From Acanthornis magna (Eukaryota; Chordata; Aves; Passeriformes; Acanthizidae): a DNA stretch of 64,000 nucleotides. Under the pieces are notes generated by a model that ran no database searches, was not told the origin of the DNA, and worked only from the letters and a program-made list of their open reading frames with translations. Made by a program: the position numbers and the translations under genes. The DNA is taken from assembly GCA_036785705.1 (NCBI GenBank), contig JAWUZG010000071.1, forward strand, positions 1,054,001-1,118,000. Direction: 5' to 3'. This document shows positions 48,885-61,193 of this stretch, piece by piece (the first letter of the stretch is position 1; every line of letters begins with the position of its first letter).

Positions 48885-51800
48885 CCTGCACTGATGGTTC
48901 TCCTGCATTGTACAGTGGCTTGTCTTGCAGAGGATGGCTGGAAGTGAACTGTGGGGAAACATCACACAGGGAAACACTTCTCACCTCCAGGAACAGCCAC
49001 TGGTTAGCAAAACTATTATCATACACTTCAATTTGATGCTTTGGTCCTTCTCCATGATTGCCCCAGCTCCATATTTTGTCCAGAAATATGGGGTCTCACC
49101 AATGAAAACAGTGTCTCCTCACCGATTTTGATCCTTCCTTTGCATCCAAGAAAGACAGAGCAATAATTCACTATAGGGTGTATTCATGCTGGTTTTCCTT
49201 TTCATGCAAGGCGTGTGCGCCTTTGACCACTTCAGTAAGCATTCCAACTCTGTTCCAGGAAATAAAACATGGATCTAAAATAGCAGTCACTCAGTTTAAC
49301 TGACTATCAGAACATTTGCAGAAATCTGATTGCCTTCCAGTTGAATGGATCATATCATAAACCTCCCTGGGGAATGTCCCCTTTCAACCAGCAATAAAAC
49401 TATGTTATTGCTCATCTTTTGGTCCACAGGAGCACAGCCAAGATCCATTCATTGAAGTTTTCTCTCTCCATCTTCATGAATGTATACCATTGCTTGCCAA
49501 TTTTCAGTATTTATCCTTTAAAACTTTGTCCCTTCCCTTTTAAGGACAATACGGTATTATACTGATGCGTTAGACAAAGAGACTGCATGAGTTGGTCACA
49601 TTTTTCAGCAGCAAGGCCTACTGAATTCACTAGATCATGACGAGATGTAGCCTGGAAGGCACATCAAGGTATTAAGGGAGTGTGTATGCCCGATATCAAG
49701 TTTTCATGCTGAACTGCACTGGTGTTAATCTAGTTTGATTACAAAGCCTAATGTAAATTCTTAGACAGATATTCTATTTTAGCTGAGAAACGAATGCTGA
49801 CAGTTTACTGCAAGATGACAAATGAATGCTGACATTTTATTCTTACATGTTTATAAATCAGTTTAAAGGTTAAGTGTCATTAATGCGGGCAATCTGAAGA
49901 ATCTATATACATAAACAAAATATTCATTTTTTGATAACCATGTATGTCCAATGTCATTCACAAAAGATAGAAGTCAGATTAAAGAATGAGGAAGAAAATG
50001 CAAACTTATCAGTATTAGTTTATCTTTTAACTGGAAACTAAATTACCTGATTGATAGGCCTTCTGATCAAACCACAATGTACAATGTGAGGGTTTTTTAT
50101 CATTTACTTTAAAAATAAAATATCTACATGATGATTTGTAAAGAATAAAGATTAACTCCTCCTTTCCCACATTACCCAAAGTGATTAGAAGCATTTACCA
50201 GTAAATGTACCAATCTTCCAGGCACTCTGGAAAACAGATAGTCTGCATGGTCTGTGCTAGGACAGATCATAGGAATAATTTAAATTCTTATTTTTATTAC
50301 AAATTTTTCTCATATCACCAGAGCTAAGAAATAGTCATGGATTACTCATCTATTTCCAAGAAAAGGTCTAAACACTTCTCTGAGAAGAGCACAAATTCCA
50401 GTGGCAATTTTTAATGGCCGATGAGGGCTGCTGCTGGATGAGAAAGGGAGCATGGCAAGTAAAAGTTATTTATGAAATTTACTAAAATTCTGATGGAGAC
50501 AGACAGTCTAGAGGAGCATGCCTTGTGCACCATGTTAGATGTATGCACCATGGAGGACACAAGCACCTTCTTCATCCTATTCTGACATTTTTTAAGTAAT
50601 GAGCTTTCTCTGTAAAGGGTTATTCAGGTCAATACCAACTATTAAAAATGTGAAGTGAAATTGGCTTTGTGAAATACAAGGCCAAAATCCTGGAACAATT
50701 TTTGGACACAAAAGTACAACAAACTTCAAAGCATTCGTCATTGTTTTTCCTGGGTAGATGACTTACACAGCACACTTTGTCACATATAGTCTAAGATCCC
50801 AGTTGTTTTCCAGATATTTATGAGATTTTCCTGATACAAATATGGTATTTCATATATTTTTTCCCATTATCTAATGAATCAGACTTACAGAGCTAAAATG
50901 CATGTCTAGAATAATCTGACTTAACATATGCATATATATATGTATTTGTATTGTGCATATGTATATATACATATAAAACATTACACAGAGTACTCATAAA
51001 ATAGCTGAGAGCTGAGAGCAGAACTTTGGGTATTCCTTGACTGATTCATTTAAATAATTTGCTTTTATTTCTCAACATTCTTAAATCACCTGAATCAAAA
51101 TTGCTCAGAATTGGTTTTCTGAACAGTTTCTGCTTGTTTTATTTTACAAATAACTGACTAGGAAAATGAATACCATTCAAATTCAGAAATCTATTTTATG
51201 TTAAGTAGGCGACAGGCTGCTTGGTGTTTGTCAGAAAAGTGTTTCCTCAGCTTACCAGTGCAGGACCAGCTTCCCTTCCTCAGAGGAAAGTCAGAAAATG
51301 GAATCTGCAGCTCAGGTCTAGGAAATTTTCAGACTGAAACATCACTGTTACACAAAAACTTCCACTGTAAAACATTCAAAGGTCTAACAACAACAAAAAA
51401 ACCCCAGAGCATTGCTAAACTGAAATTCACTTTCAAATTCAAGACAGTTCTCGCTGCCTTCTTCACAGTTCTTTTATACTTCTTCTCAAGATGCCAGCTG
51501 GCATTCAGACTGTTACAAAAAGTTTAGGGGATGAGCTATTGACAGTCAGTCAATCTTGGTAAGTAAGGCTTTTCATTTCACCTCTACAAGTATGTACAGC
51601 TTTTTCTAAGGCAATCACATGCAAGCAATTCAAATGTAAGGCTTTTCATGAACCCCAACAATAAAGTATATATTCTACTCTATGCTGAACTTCATTTTGT
51701 CTGACCAGTACATAAGCACCTGCCAAACATAATAAACACTTACAGTGCAGGTATATCATTACATTTGTCTGCCATGATGGTTTGATCAAATCGACCTCTT

Positions 51801-52846
51801 GTTATTCTAAAGGGTGAACAGACATCTGGAATGCATGGTGGTATGGCAGAGCTGTGCTTTTTATATTGAGAATACTTCAATCTTCTGAGAACAGTTATAT
51901 AGAAGATAGAACTGTCATCTGAATATGTTTGAAGTTTGTGTGTTGGTTTTTAATGATTATATTTAAATGCTCTGCACTGAAATAAAACCAAAATAGCATT
52001 CATCGAAGATAAATAACTTTTGCACTTTGTGTTTAAACTAGATTATTTGTTCAGGGAGAAAACATTCACCACTACCAAATTTGGAAAATGGCAATACTTT
52101 GCATTCACATAATACTTTATGTCTGAGGAATAATCTGTTTTTAAACATGTCCACTGCTCAGGATATGAACTGCTCATGGCTGAACCAGTGAGATCTCATC
52201 AGTGTGTCAGTGACTATGTCCCCTAAAGCCAAGCTTCTCTATTTTCTGTATCCTATATCCACATCTGCACAGCACATCCCATTACACAGCTAGACTGACC
52301 TACTGAATCTGAACTTGAATTTTCTGGATGAACGGCAATTGTGAGGAGACGCTAAATGGGTCTTAGAAACCTTTGATAGTTTCAGAGTAGTGCAGAAAGG
52401 AAACGTTGCTCTTGTGACTTCTCACAATTTACATGGACATCATCTAGAAGTTTTCAAATTGTGCATTACTTCTTAGGCCTTCTTCTAAACAGAGACTAGG
52501 GTAAGTGCTCCATCTCACTTTCCCTTCTTGAAAAGTATCACTGATGCTTCTGAAAATAAGTTACAAACACGCTTAATAGAACTCTGAGGAAAAACACTGT
52601 TTCTAATGGTGCCTCCAGAGAACTGGAGACCAGCAGATGACAAAAATTGTACATGAGTATTCATATACTCAGTAAACTAAAAAGCAGCTCCATAATTTCT
52701 CAGAGAACAATTTTTGCGGAGAAGAACACAGCTATGGATATATAAAAACGGGTTCATCCACCCTTCAGATTGGGAAGGCAATGGTCTTGGAACTTGAGGA
52801 AGCATTTGCTGTATCTTTGGAGCTGAATTTTGAAGTTGCTGTCAGA
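48885..52846. other. Unannotated DNA
   Basis: No gene or family was recognised. A TA-rich microsatellite-like patch lies at 50925-50975. The 109-codon plus-strand frame at 51198-51527 has no recognisable domain. Confidence 0.45.
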
Positions 52847-52851
52847 GAAGA
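52847..52851. repeat. Target-site duplication, left copy (GAAGA)
   Basis: Precedes the TG start of the LTR at 52852 and is repeated exactly at 53764-53768. Confidence 0.88.
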
Positions 52852-53763
52852 TGTTGAAGGTTGGGAGGAGGGATGGATTTTTTTCCATTCTGTTGCTGGG
52901 CAACTAACGACCAGATACTTAAGGGCCATCTACGCTTACAAAAGAGACAACGACTTTAGCCAGATGGGGGCACGGGAACAAGATATTGGGGGATTGATAA
53001 CGGAGACACGGATTTGGAGGAGAGAGCAGTGGAAAAAAAATGGCTGTCTGCTTTTTGGCTGCAACTGTGGAAAAAGCCTGGCTTTGCACTGGTTTTTCTC
53101 TACCTAGTGGGTGAGCTGGTGTTTGGGAAAAGGGGCACGGGATTCCGGCCCCTTCTACCCTCCGGGAGGGCGCGTTTCCCAGCTGTGCTGCAGCAGAGGG
53201 GGACCCGGCTGCCGCTGCGCCGCACCCTGCCTGCCACAACTGCGGAGTTCCTGCTGCCTCCTCTGCTGGCTGGCCTGGGTGGGCTGACCCGGCCGCTCCA
53301 TCTCCCTGCTCTGAGTTCCCTGCTACGCCCCGTCCACCTGCGCGCCATCCTTGTGCAGCCCGGCTGCCGTCACGCGGGACACAGATCCAACATGGCGCCA
53401 CAGCGCCATCTGCAGCTTCCCGGGAGTCATCGCACCTGCCCTGCTGGTCTGGGAGCCCCACAGCGCCCCTGCTGGCCGTGACCGTGACTGCACCAAACGG
53501 GAAAGTGCCTGACAGCCCAGGGACATTTGCCACCGAGTTTTTCGTTTTGTTTACTGTTTTTTTACCTTGTTTATTGTTTTTGTTAATGATTGTTTACCTC
53601 ATTATAGATACTAGTAAAGAACTCTTATTCCTTTTCCCATATCTTTGCCTGAGAGCGCTTGATTCCAAAGTTATAATAACTCGGAGGGAAGGGGGTTCAC
53701 ATTCTCTGTTCAAAGGAAGGTTCCCACCTTCCTTAGCAGACACGTGTCTATCAAACCAAGACA
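52852..53763 (+). mobile_element. Solo LTR, 912 bp, with perfect 5-bp TSD (ERVL / class III- or I-like)
   Basis: Starts TGTTGAAGGTTGGGAGGAGG and ends CTATCAAACCAAGACA, flanked by GAAGA on both sides. The middle (53100-53480) is rich in C+G with many CpGs. The last 200 bases carry the common bird LTR ending: TTTGCCTGAGAGCGCTTGAT, TTATAATAACTCGGAGGGAA, CCTTAGCAGACACGTGTCT. A 5-bp duplication fits ERVL or class I elements, unlike the 6-bp LTRs at 0.5 and 28 kb. No canonical AATAAA was seen. The long frames here (204 codons minus at 52919-53533, 155 and 168 codons plus) come from C+G-rich composition and lie inside or across the LTR; they are not genes. Confidence 0.9.
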
Positions 53764-53768
53764 GAAGA
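53764..53768. repeat. Target-site duplication, right copy (GAAGA)
   Basis: Exact repeat of 52847-52851 directly after the CA end of the LTR. Confidence 0.88.
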
Positions 53769-55558
53769 TATGAAGGGGTACATTTTATATGGTCTGAGGA
53801 TGATTTAAATTGTTGGAGTCACAAACAGCATAGAAGCCATGATGTGAGATGCCATTTGTCCATGTCTGCTTTCTTCTTATCTGAGAGCCCATTAGATGGA
53901 GAGGACTTAACCAGCTGGGGAATCAGGCCTGAGCAGACATTGAGAGAAGTTTCTGTAGATGTACCTTTCTTCCCAAAGAAGTGAACTCTTACGATGCACC
54001 ATTACGAGTAATGCCATGTATGTAATTACTAATGGCAAGTCCCACAGGCACACACGCTCTCCTTGCTGTGGATAACCCTGCACTAGCCCAGCGAAAAATT
54101 AAATCTTATGTAGTTCAAACACTGGTTATGCTCTTGTTACACTCAACAAAATCATCCTCTTGGTAGAAGGTATGAAATGTTGTCTGCATGGGAGTTTCAG
54201 CTGTCACATACCTTTCAGAGAAGGAAGGAGTCAGAGAATGATGTGACGCCTTTAATTGTAGCAATTCTGTAAGTAATTGGCCTTTGAACATGTTGCGGAT
54301 TATTTATTCCAAAACTAGATAGTTATATGATGGTAGCTGAGCTTGACCCAATGCCTCTAAAAGCAAGTCCTTTCATTGTTTTAAAATTATTTTAATAAAT
54401 GAGTTCTTATAAAGGAGGCAACATGAGGTATAAATTAGACAAGCTAACTACAGTTTCTGGGACATATTCTGTTCTCAATGGCATCAGAAAACATGTGGAG
54501 TAACTCCAGATGCAATTTAGAATAAATTACTTACTTTGTTCTCATGAAACTGAAAGGAGACTCTTGTCTGATAAATGCTAAATGAAAAACAGCATGACTA
54601 CTTACTGCATCTATTTTCAGTGAAAAATTACTAGATCTATATTCATTCACTTGTAATATAAATGTGGATGGACAGATCTTCAGTGTATGCCTAGTGATTT
54701 GTACGGTGCTTGGCTGGTTTTGTTTTCATTGCATTTTGATTAAGTGAGCACAACTCTGAAATAACTGTTTTAGACTAAATTTATATATGTTAAAAATCAA
54801 ATTTCCTTTCTGAGGAACAGGTGATACAAAAAACAAAGCAAACTACTTAATTAATTAGGGTCTGAATGAAAATCAACAAATCTAAGACTTGGAGAAAAAT
54901 CACTTCATCCTCACTCAGCCAAAACTGCCCTTCTTCCAAAAAGCACTTCTATATTTTGCCAGATGGGGCTTGGAATATGATGACAAAGATAGGTTGAGAT
55001 TCTAGTCTGAATTTAAATTAAAACTTTTCCAAGTTTAGAAAAGTTAAGATCGGAAAGCTTTGCTTACCTCACTGCAAATTATTTTGTATTTTTCTTATGT
55101 ACAAATTTTTGGCCAAGCTGAAACTGGAACTGGGGTGAAAGAGGGAAAGGAAAATTGTGGAGAAAAAGGTGGTGTCATCAAGAATATTGGAGGAGGAAAA
55201 GTGAAAATGAACTTGACAGCTTAGGGGGAGACAGGTATGATAGACCCTACAAACAACTATAGACTTTGGCTCTGGAACCCACTAATTTTGAACACAACAA
55301 TTTTGAAGGCTCTGAAACAATTACTATACACGCAGCCCATAGGCCTGCTGCTGCTTTCAGTTATGCTACTGATAGTCCAAAAAGTCTTGCTGATCCCTGA
55401 CAAAACTCTTCTGGATTTCCATTATTGCAACTGACAACACACTCATGGTGAAAAAAGTACAGACAGCATATGAAGAAGCCCAAGGGCATGAAGACATGCC
55501 AAATAAAAGGGAAATGTAGGTAATTTCATAAGGTGATGGACAAGGTCCAACTGAAGTT
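53769..55558. other. Unannotated DNA
   Basis: Plain AT-rich sequence between the 912-bp LTR and the CR1 pair. No coding or repeat signal was recognised. Confidence 0.5.
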
Positions 55559-56100
55559 CACAGAACCATAGAATGGTTTGGGTTGGAAGGGACCTTAAAG
55601 ATCATCTTGTTCCAACCCCCCGGCCATGAGCAGGGACACCTCCCACTGAACCAGGTTGCTCAAAATCCCTTCCAACCTGTCCTTGCACGCTTCCAGGGAT
55701 TGAGCACCCACAACTTCCCTGGGCAACCTGTGCCTTACACATTTCACAGTAAAGAATTTCTTCCTAATATTTAACCTAAACATACTTTCTTTCAGTTTAC
55801 CCCTTGTCCTGTCAGTGAAGGCCTTGGTAAAAATCTCTCTTTAACCCTTTTTAAGTATTGAAAGGCCACAAAGGTCTCCCTGGAGTCCTCTCCCATCTGA
55901 ACAGCCCCAGTTCTCTCAGCCTGTCTTTGTAGGAGAGGTGCTCCATCCCTCTGTTCATCTTGGTGGCCAGGTGGGTCTCATCAGAGCAGAGCAGAGGGCC
56001 AAAATCCCCACCTTGGCTCTGCTGGCCATGCTGCTTTTTATGCAGCCCAGAAGACAATTGACTTTCAGGGCTGCAAGTGCACATTGTCAGACCGTTGTGT
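55559..56100 (-). mobile_element. CR1 LINE 3' end with ORF2 C-terminus, minus strand
   Basis: The left end CAGAACCATAGAATGGTTTG is the reverse complement of the classic CR1 terminus. Reading leftward on the minus strand, the element carries the ORF2 C-terminal line KMNRGMEHLSYKDRLRELGL (about 55955-55896), then the AGGAAGAAATTCTTTACTGT and GGTTGCTCAGTTC-region 3' UTR blocks. Near 55965 the usual stretch between HL and KM (about 75 bases in the family) is missing. 5'-truncated at about 56100, where a plus-strand CR1 begins. The 193-codon minus-strand frame at 55851-56432 covers part of this remnant plus antisense sequence and is not a functional gene. Confidence 0.93.
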
Positions 56101-57315
56101 TGAACATGGTGAGGGCTGTGAAAGGCAACAAGCAGGGCTTCTGCAGGTTTATCAGCAGCAGACACTAGGAAAAAAGTGTGCCAGCTGCTGGAAAGGGAAG
56201 GGGGTAATGAACTTGCTGCTGAGGTGAAAAGAGTAGAGGTACTCAATCCCTTCTTTGCCTCCATCTTCACTAGAAAGCCATGAATCCCAGGGCCCTGAAA
56301 CAAGAAATAGTTCTGGTGGGCAAGGATCAGGACAGGGAACATTGAAATAAACAGGACATATTTAAGTCCATGTGACCTACAGGGATGCACCTGTGAGTGC
56401 TGAGGGAGCTGCTGGTATCTCTGTGAGTCCATTCTTGATTAACTATGAAAGGTCATGGTGATCAGGGGAGATTCCTGAGTACTGAGAAAGCAAATGTCAT
56501 TACCATCTTCAAAAAGATATGAAGGAAGATTCAGGGAACTACTGGTCAGAACTCCTCACCTTGATCTTTGGGAAGGTGATAAGGAAATAATCCTGAGAAC
56601 CGTTTCCAGACAAATAAAAGACAAGAAGGTTACTGGGAATAGTCAGCATAGATTTGTGAAGATGAAATCATGCCTGGCCTGAGAGGCTTCTACAATGGAG
56701 TAAATAGGGGAAACCAGTGACTTCTATTTATTTGACTTCAGCACAGCTTGTGACAGTCTTTCTTAACATTCTTGTAGATATTCTGATGGAATATGGGCTA
56801 GCTAAATGGACAGGGAAGTTGATTCAAAACTGGCTGAACTGCTGGGCTGATAAAGCTGTGATCGGCAGCATGAAATCCAGCTGCTAACCAGCCACTAGTG
56901 GTGCTCTAAAGGGTAAATCCTGGAGCCAGTACTGCTTATCATCTTCATCAATGACCTGGATGCTGGCACATCATGCATCTTCCACAAGTTTGCAGATGAC
57001 ACAAAACTGGGAGAAGTGTTTGACAGACTAGGTGGCTGTGCTGCCATTCATAAGGGTCTGGACAGGCTGGAGAAATGGACCAAGAGACATCTCATCGAGT
57101 TGAACAAAGGAAAGTGCAGAGTCCTGCTCCTGGAGAGGAACAACCCCAGACACAGGAATAAGTTGCCCAGAAAGGCTGTAGAGTCTCTGTCCTGGGAGAT
57201 ATTAAAAACCTAACTGGCCACATCCTCAAACAAGCTGTCATAGTTGACCCTGCTCGGGTGTGGGGTTGGAATGTGTGATTTCCAGAGGCACCTGCCAGCC
57301 TCAGCCATTCTGTGA
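56101..57315 (+). mobile_element. Decayed CR1 LINE, ORF2 to 3' end, plus strand, with internal deletion
   Basis: Starts in the ORF2 linker (VRAVKGNKQGF at about 56110), passes the RT domain and ends with CAGCCTCAGCCATTCTGTGA near 57315, the same 3' subfamily type as the 39-40.7 kb copy. Many stops and frameshifts upstream of 56900. At about 57162 the sequence jumps from the ERNNP line directly to the AAGTTGCCCAGAAAGGCTG line. Compared with the 40-kb copy, roughly 470 bases are missing. It abuts a minus-strand CR1 on its left. Confidence 0.92.
56926..57213 (+). pseudogene. CR1 reverse transcriptase C-terminal remnant
   Basis: An unbroken stretch of the CR1 RT frame. It reads EPVLLIIFINDLDAG, then FHKFADDTKLGEVFD with the catalytic FADD at 56989-57000, then the thumb-like line GLDRLEKWTKRHLIELNKGK, and ERNNP. 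Just after that the reading passes through the deletion junction into 3' sequence and stops at 57213. The catalytic Asp pair of motif C is intact, but motif A upstream is lost in a region full of stops, so this is a dead fragment. Confidence 0.88.
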
Positions 57316-60300
57316 CATTGGCTTTGCTGGGACATAGCTCTACCCCTCTAAAATTTTGAGGAGGTAGTGGTTCCTACTCCGCAGTCAGTGGTATCACATA
57401 CAAAATAAGCTGTTTGTATAATATATAAATGCAGCAGAACCTGTATAAAGGTCACAAAGACATATTCTCTTTTATCTACTTGTAGGCACTGCAACTGGAG
57501 TGAGCGATTCCATAATTCATTTCAATGGGAGTTTTGTAAGCATTAGATGTAGGTTCCAAATGCCTGACCTGCATTTTTATGGGTGATTTGTTAGCAGCAG
57601 TGGGTAATCCTGTGGAGAGAAGAGGTTTTGATACTCAGCTGAGTACTAACTTTAACTCGTCTCCATTTCTAAGAGAAATTCAGATAGCGGGGTAATTCAT
57701 GTTTTCAGAATGCTGCTTTTTGATTCAAACTATTTACTGTAATGAAACAAGTAATTTGTTTTTATCTGAGCCTGCATCACATCTCTCACTTCACTGCTGG
57801 TTCTGAACATCAGTAGAAGATTCTTGAGCTGTGCTTGTCTATACCAGTGATGCATCCACAGTGTGATCTTCCATAGCCCAGATTAATGGTTCATAAGTGT
57901 CACTGGACAAAGTTGTACAATATTTCATTTTTTCTTTTTAATCTTATCTGGTGATAAGAAAGTTTTGGAATTTGTTGTTTGGGAAAGAAAACTGGCATTT
58001 TTATCACCGAAGAATGAATCCTACTTTCACCTTGCCGGTTATTGGTATTAATTATGCTTGTCATGAATTTAGAGCAAATGCACAAAGCAATATTATCACT
58101 TAACTTTAATACATGGTTGGCAAGTATACATAGCAGTTTTGAATCAGGAAGGTATAACAGTTATCTTCAAGCTGAATACTTTATATTAATATTACTTTCG
58201 TATTGTTCAAAATCTAATTTCAAATCTAATATAACGGACATAAACTATGATATATTTTGATGTTAAAAGAAGAAGGAACACAGAATGTTATTGATGAGGA
58301 AAGTTCTTGCAGAGCAGGGACAGTTTTCCTTGAAGTGGCTGTCACAAACTGACACTGAGTCCCTCTATCACAGTACTGTTCAAATAAGTCAAATCATGTC
58401 AACATCTTTTATATAATTATTACTTGTAACTCCATAAATTGCATGAAAGCTTTGAATGTATTTTAGTGATACTACAGATTTCAGTAACATTATAGTATGT
58501 TAAAAACTTCTGCAAACCATGCCAACTTCTGTTTTCCTAATATAAAAATTACCTACCCAAAAGCACACTTCTCATAAAAGGGAAGAGATTTTTTATATAA
58601 TTTACAAAAGCACAATGCATGTGCAGTTTTCTAACACTGAAGATTGGTTGCTGATAGGCCATTGGTTGCTGAGTGGCCATTTTCCCATTGTCTGTTTAAT
58701 GTAAAAAGAAGCCACCATGAGGCCAGAAGCCATAAATCCCTTCCCCACATTATAGCCCTTAAAGTCCTTCTTTTCCCTTTCTCTGTGTTCCAATGGCTTT
58801 GTCTCTGTTTTGCAGAATAACTCACAAGGGAGGAGGAAAGCAGCAAATGCTGGCTTGCCTCTGTCCCTGTGGCTGCCTTTGTGTAAGGCTTGGGATTCTC
58901 CTGGCAGCCCCAAGAGATGACTAGACCTCAACTACTGAGGAGCACAGCCCCCACTTTGGGTATGAATATTAAGTTGTTATATCAACAGTGAGTATTAAAA
59001 TTATCAATAGTGCCATTCAAAGTGAATGTCCAACACATTCTTTCATGAAGTTTTCCTACAGGGAAATATTTCTAAGCCAAAACAGACAACTGACTAAGTC
59101 TCTAGATATGCTACTTAGAGAGGAGTGAGTTTCAAGATCCTGTGAGGGATATAAAAGTCCTAACAATGGGTCCCAGCTGGAGGAGATGAGAACAGCTGAG
59201 TGCACGTAAACCTCCTTTTCAAGAGTTCTCAAGTGACTCCATGTCTCCAATGATGGTGATTACCACATTCTCCAATACACCAGCTCGGATGAATCTTTTC
59301 ACCTGCCTCCATCCTGAATCATTCAAGGTGGGTAAAGAGTTAACAAAAAACTCCTCAATAGAAAACAAAACAAGACAGTTACAAAACCAACTTGTCAGGT
59401 GGAAAAAACATGAGTGTGAGGGCCATTGGGTTGGTAGGTAGGAACAAATTCCTTGTCTTGGGAGCTGTGCAAAGCAGCTGAGAGCAGAAAGGGGAAAGAG
59501 CAATTTTGCCAGGACTTTTCAAGTTGGATATGAATGAATGTATCATCACCCTCTATGCACCAAAAGGTGCCAGTTTCCCTATGCAATGAGGGTTAAAGTG
59601 TCTGGCTATTACTTCTGCAACAAATGATTTTTCTAATCACCTTATTCTGGTGCTTGATCTAATTTCTTAATCTAGTTTAGGTTGTCTCCCTGTTTTGCAC
59701 ATTCTCATCTCTGTGTGTATTTTATACATAAGTGTGTGACTGTGTATATAGCAAAAAACCCCATGTATTTAAAAGCTGAAACTCTCAGAATCAAAATCAT
59801 CTGTTCACCCCAGCACAAAAGCCTTGTCTCACCCTTCCAGTCACAATTCATTCGTGTCGCTGTATTATGCAGATGCTTTAATTATGTGGCTGCAGATTTC
59901 CTGCCCACCTCCCTTCCCCATGCTCTGTTTTACTCCATATGTAAGTGCCACCAATGATGTTTTAGTTCATTTTGCTGTGGCTCTAAGTGGTCTGGATTTG
60001 AAACACTGTCAGTGACCTCTGTGGAAGACCTCAGGGGAGGGAGCAGATGTGCTCACAGGCTAACACAGCTTAAGCCTGGGTATGTGACTTGACTCTGATT
60101 CACAATAGGGTCACACATACCTGTTCTGTGGATGTCTGTCCTACACAATTCATGGCTGCACAACGTGCCAGCTGTGAAGGTGATCTGGAAGGTCAAAAGA
60201 GTTGTGGTTCTCTTGCCCATCATCAGCCTTGGGGAAAAGGAGACGATGAGAAGCCAGAACCTCTGCATTGGCAATATTTAGCATTTGGGAGTGATCTTCC

Positions 60301-61193
60301 AAGGATTTTGTCTCATCAGTATTTTAGCCTCTCTTAACAGACCTCCTGGGATGTGAAGCACTTTTATAGTGCTGATGCCTTGGAACTGCTGCCTTCTGCA
60401 GCCATCAATGTACCCCATACTACACTCTCAGGATTTACAAAGTGCTGTTTCCCTTTTTCCTTATCTTCTTTGTCCCTCAATAAGATTATCCCACACCACA
60501 CTTTTCCCACTATACTCACCATGGAATTTTCTTTAAGCCAGGCTTTCCAGGCTGCTCAGAGCTCCAACTCAGTTTTACTGTTTTAGAGTGGCTTCTGGTT
60601 CATATCTTATGTATGTACTTTCAGCAAAGTGAATTAGCCCACCTACACCTCATCTTGATGGTGCTGGAATTGATTTAATTTTTTAATTACTACATCAGGG
60701 TATTTAGTTGTTATTTTTTTCCTTCTGCATTTGCCAGTGGTGCAGTGTTTATTGTACAGGGGAGAAATCACCTTATACATACTCTCAGATTACGTTTAGG
60801 ATGTCACTAGTACATTCCTGTGGACAGCGTAGACAACAAACATAGTCAATAGTTATCTAGTAAAAATGAGAGACTGAGATAGTTAGGAATGTGGATCCAC
60901 AGTAAATATCTATGATGTACGAAGAAAAAAATCATCATTGTTCTGTGAAAACTGTGAAGATTTGTGGTAGGAATGTGGTATGAATGAGGACTCACAACTG
61001 CCTTTCAGAGTCTGAACTTTGGGATACAAACAAATAAATGAGGCAGACAAGGATGTGGCCACACTGTGGACAGGCACTGCCTGTGGACAGGATGTTTTGT
61101 GAATAAGGAAATCCTTCTTAAAAAAGCCCAAAAGTTGAAAGCAAACCCTGCCAGGCAGTCAGTACACAGGGATTTAAGTAGGAACCAGCTCTT
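57316..61193. other. Unannotated DNA
   Basis: No gene or repeat family was recognised. It contains an 18-bp tandem duplication at 58643-58678 inside a slightly G+C-richer patch (58600-58930) that also gives a 109-codon minus-strand frame without recognisable domains. Confidence 0.45.
58643..58678. repeat. 18-bp tandem duplication with ATTGG (inverted CCAAT) boxes
   Basis: ATTGGTTGCTGATAGGCC is followed at once by ATTGGTTGCTGAGTGGCC, two units differing at two positions. Both carry ATTGG, the inverted CCAAT box. Confidence 0.9.

Noticed and set aside
52919..53533. 204-codon minus-strand frame and 155/168-codon plus-strand frames
   Set aside because: All lie inside or across the 912-bp LTR and owe their length to its C+G-rich composition. 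No signature of a protein family.
55851..56432. 193-codon minus-strand frame
   Set aside because: Covers a broken CR1 ORF2 C-terminus and then runs antisense through a second CR1; not an independent gene.
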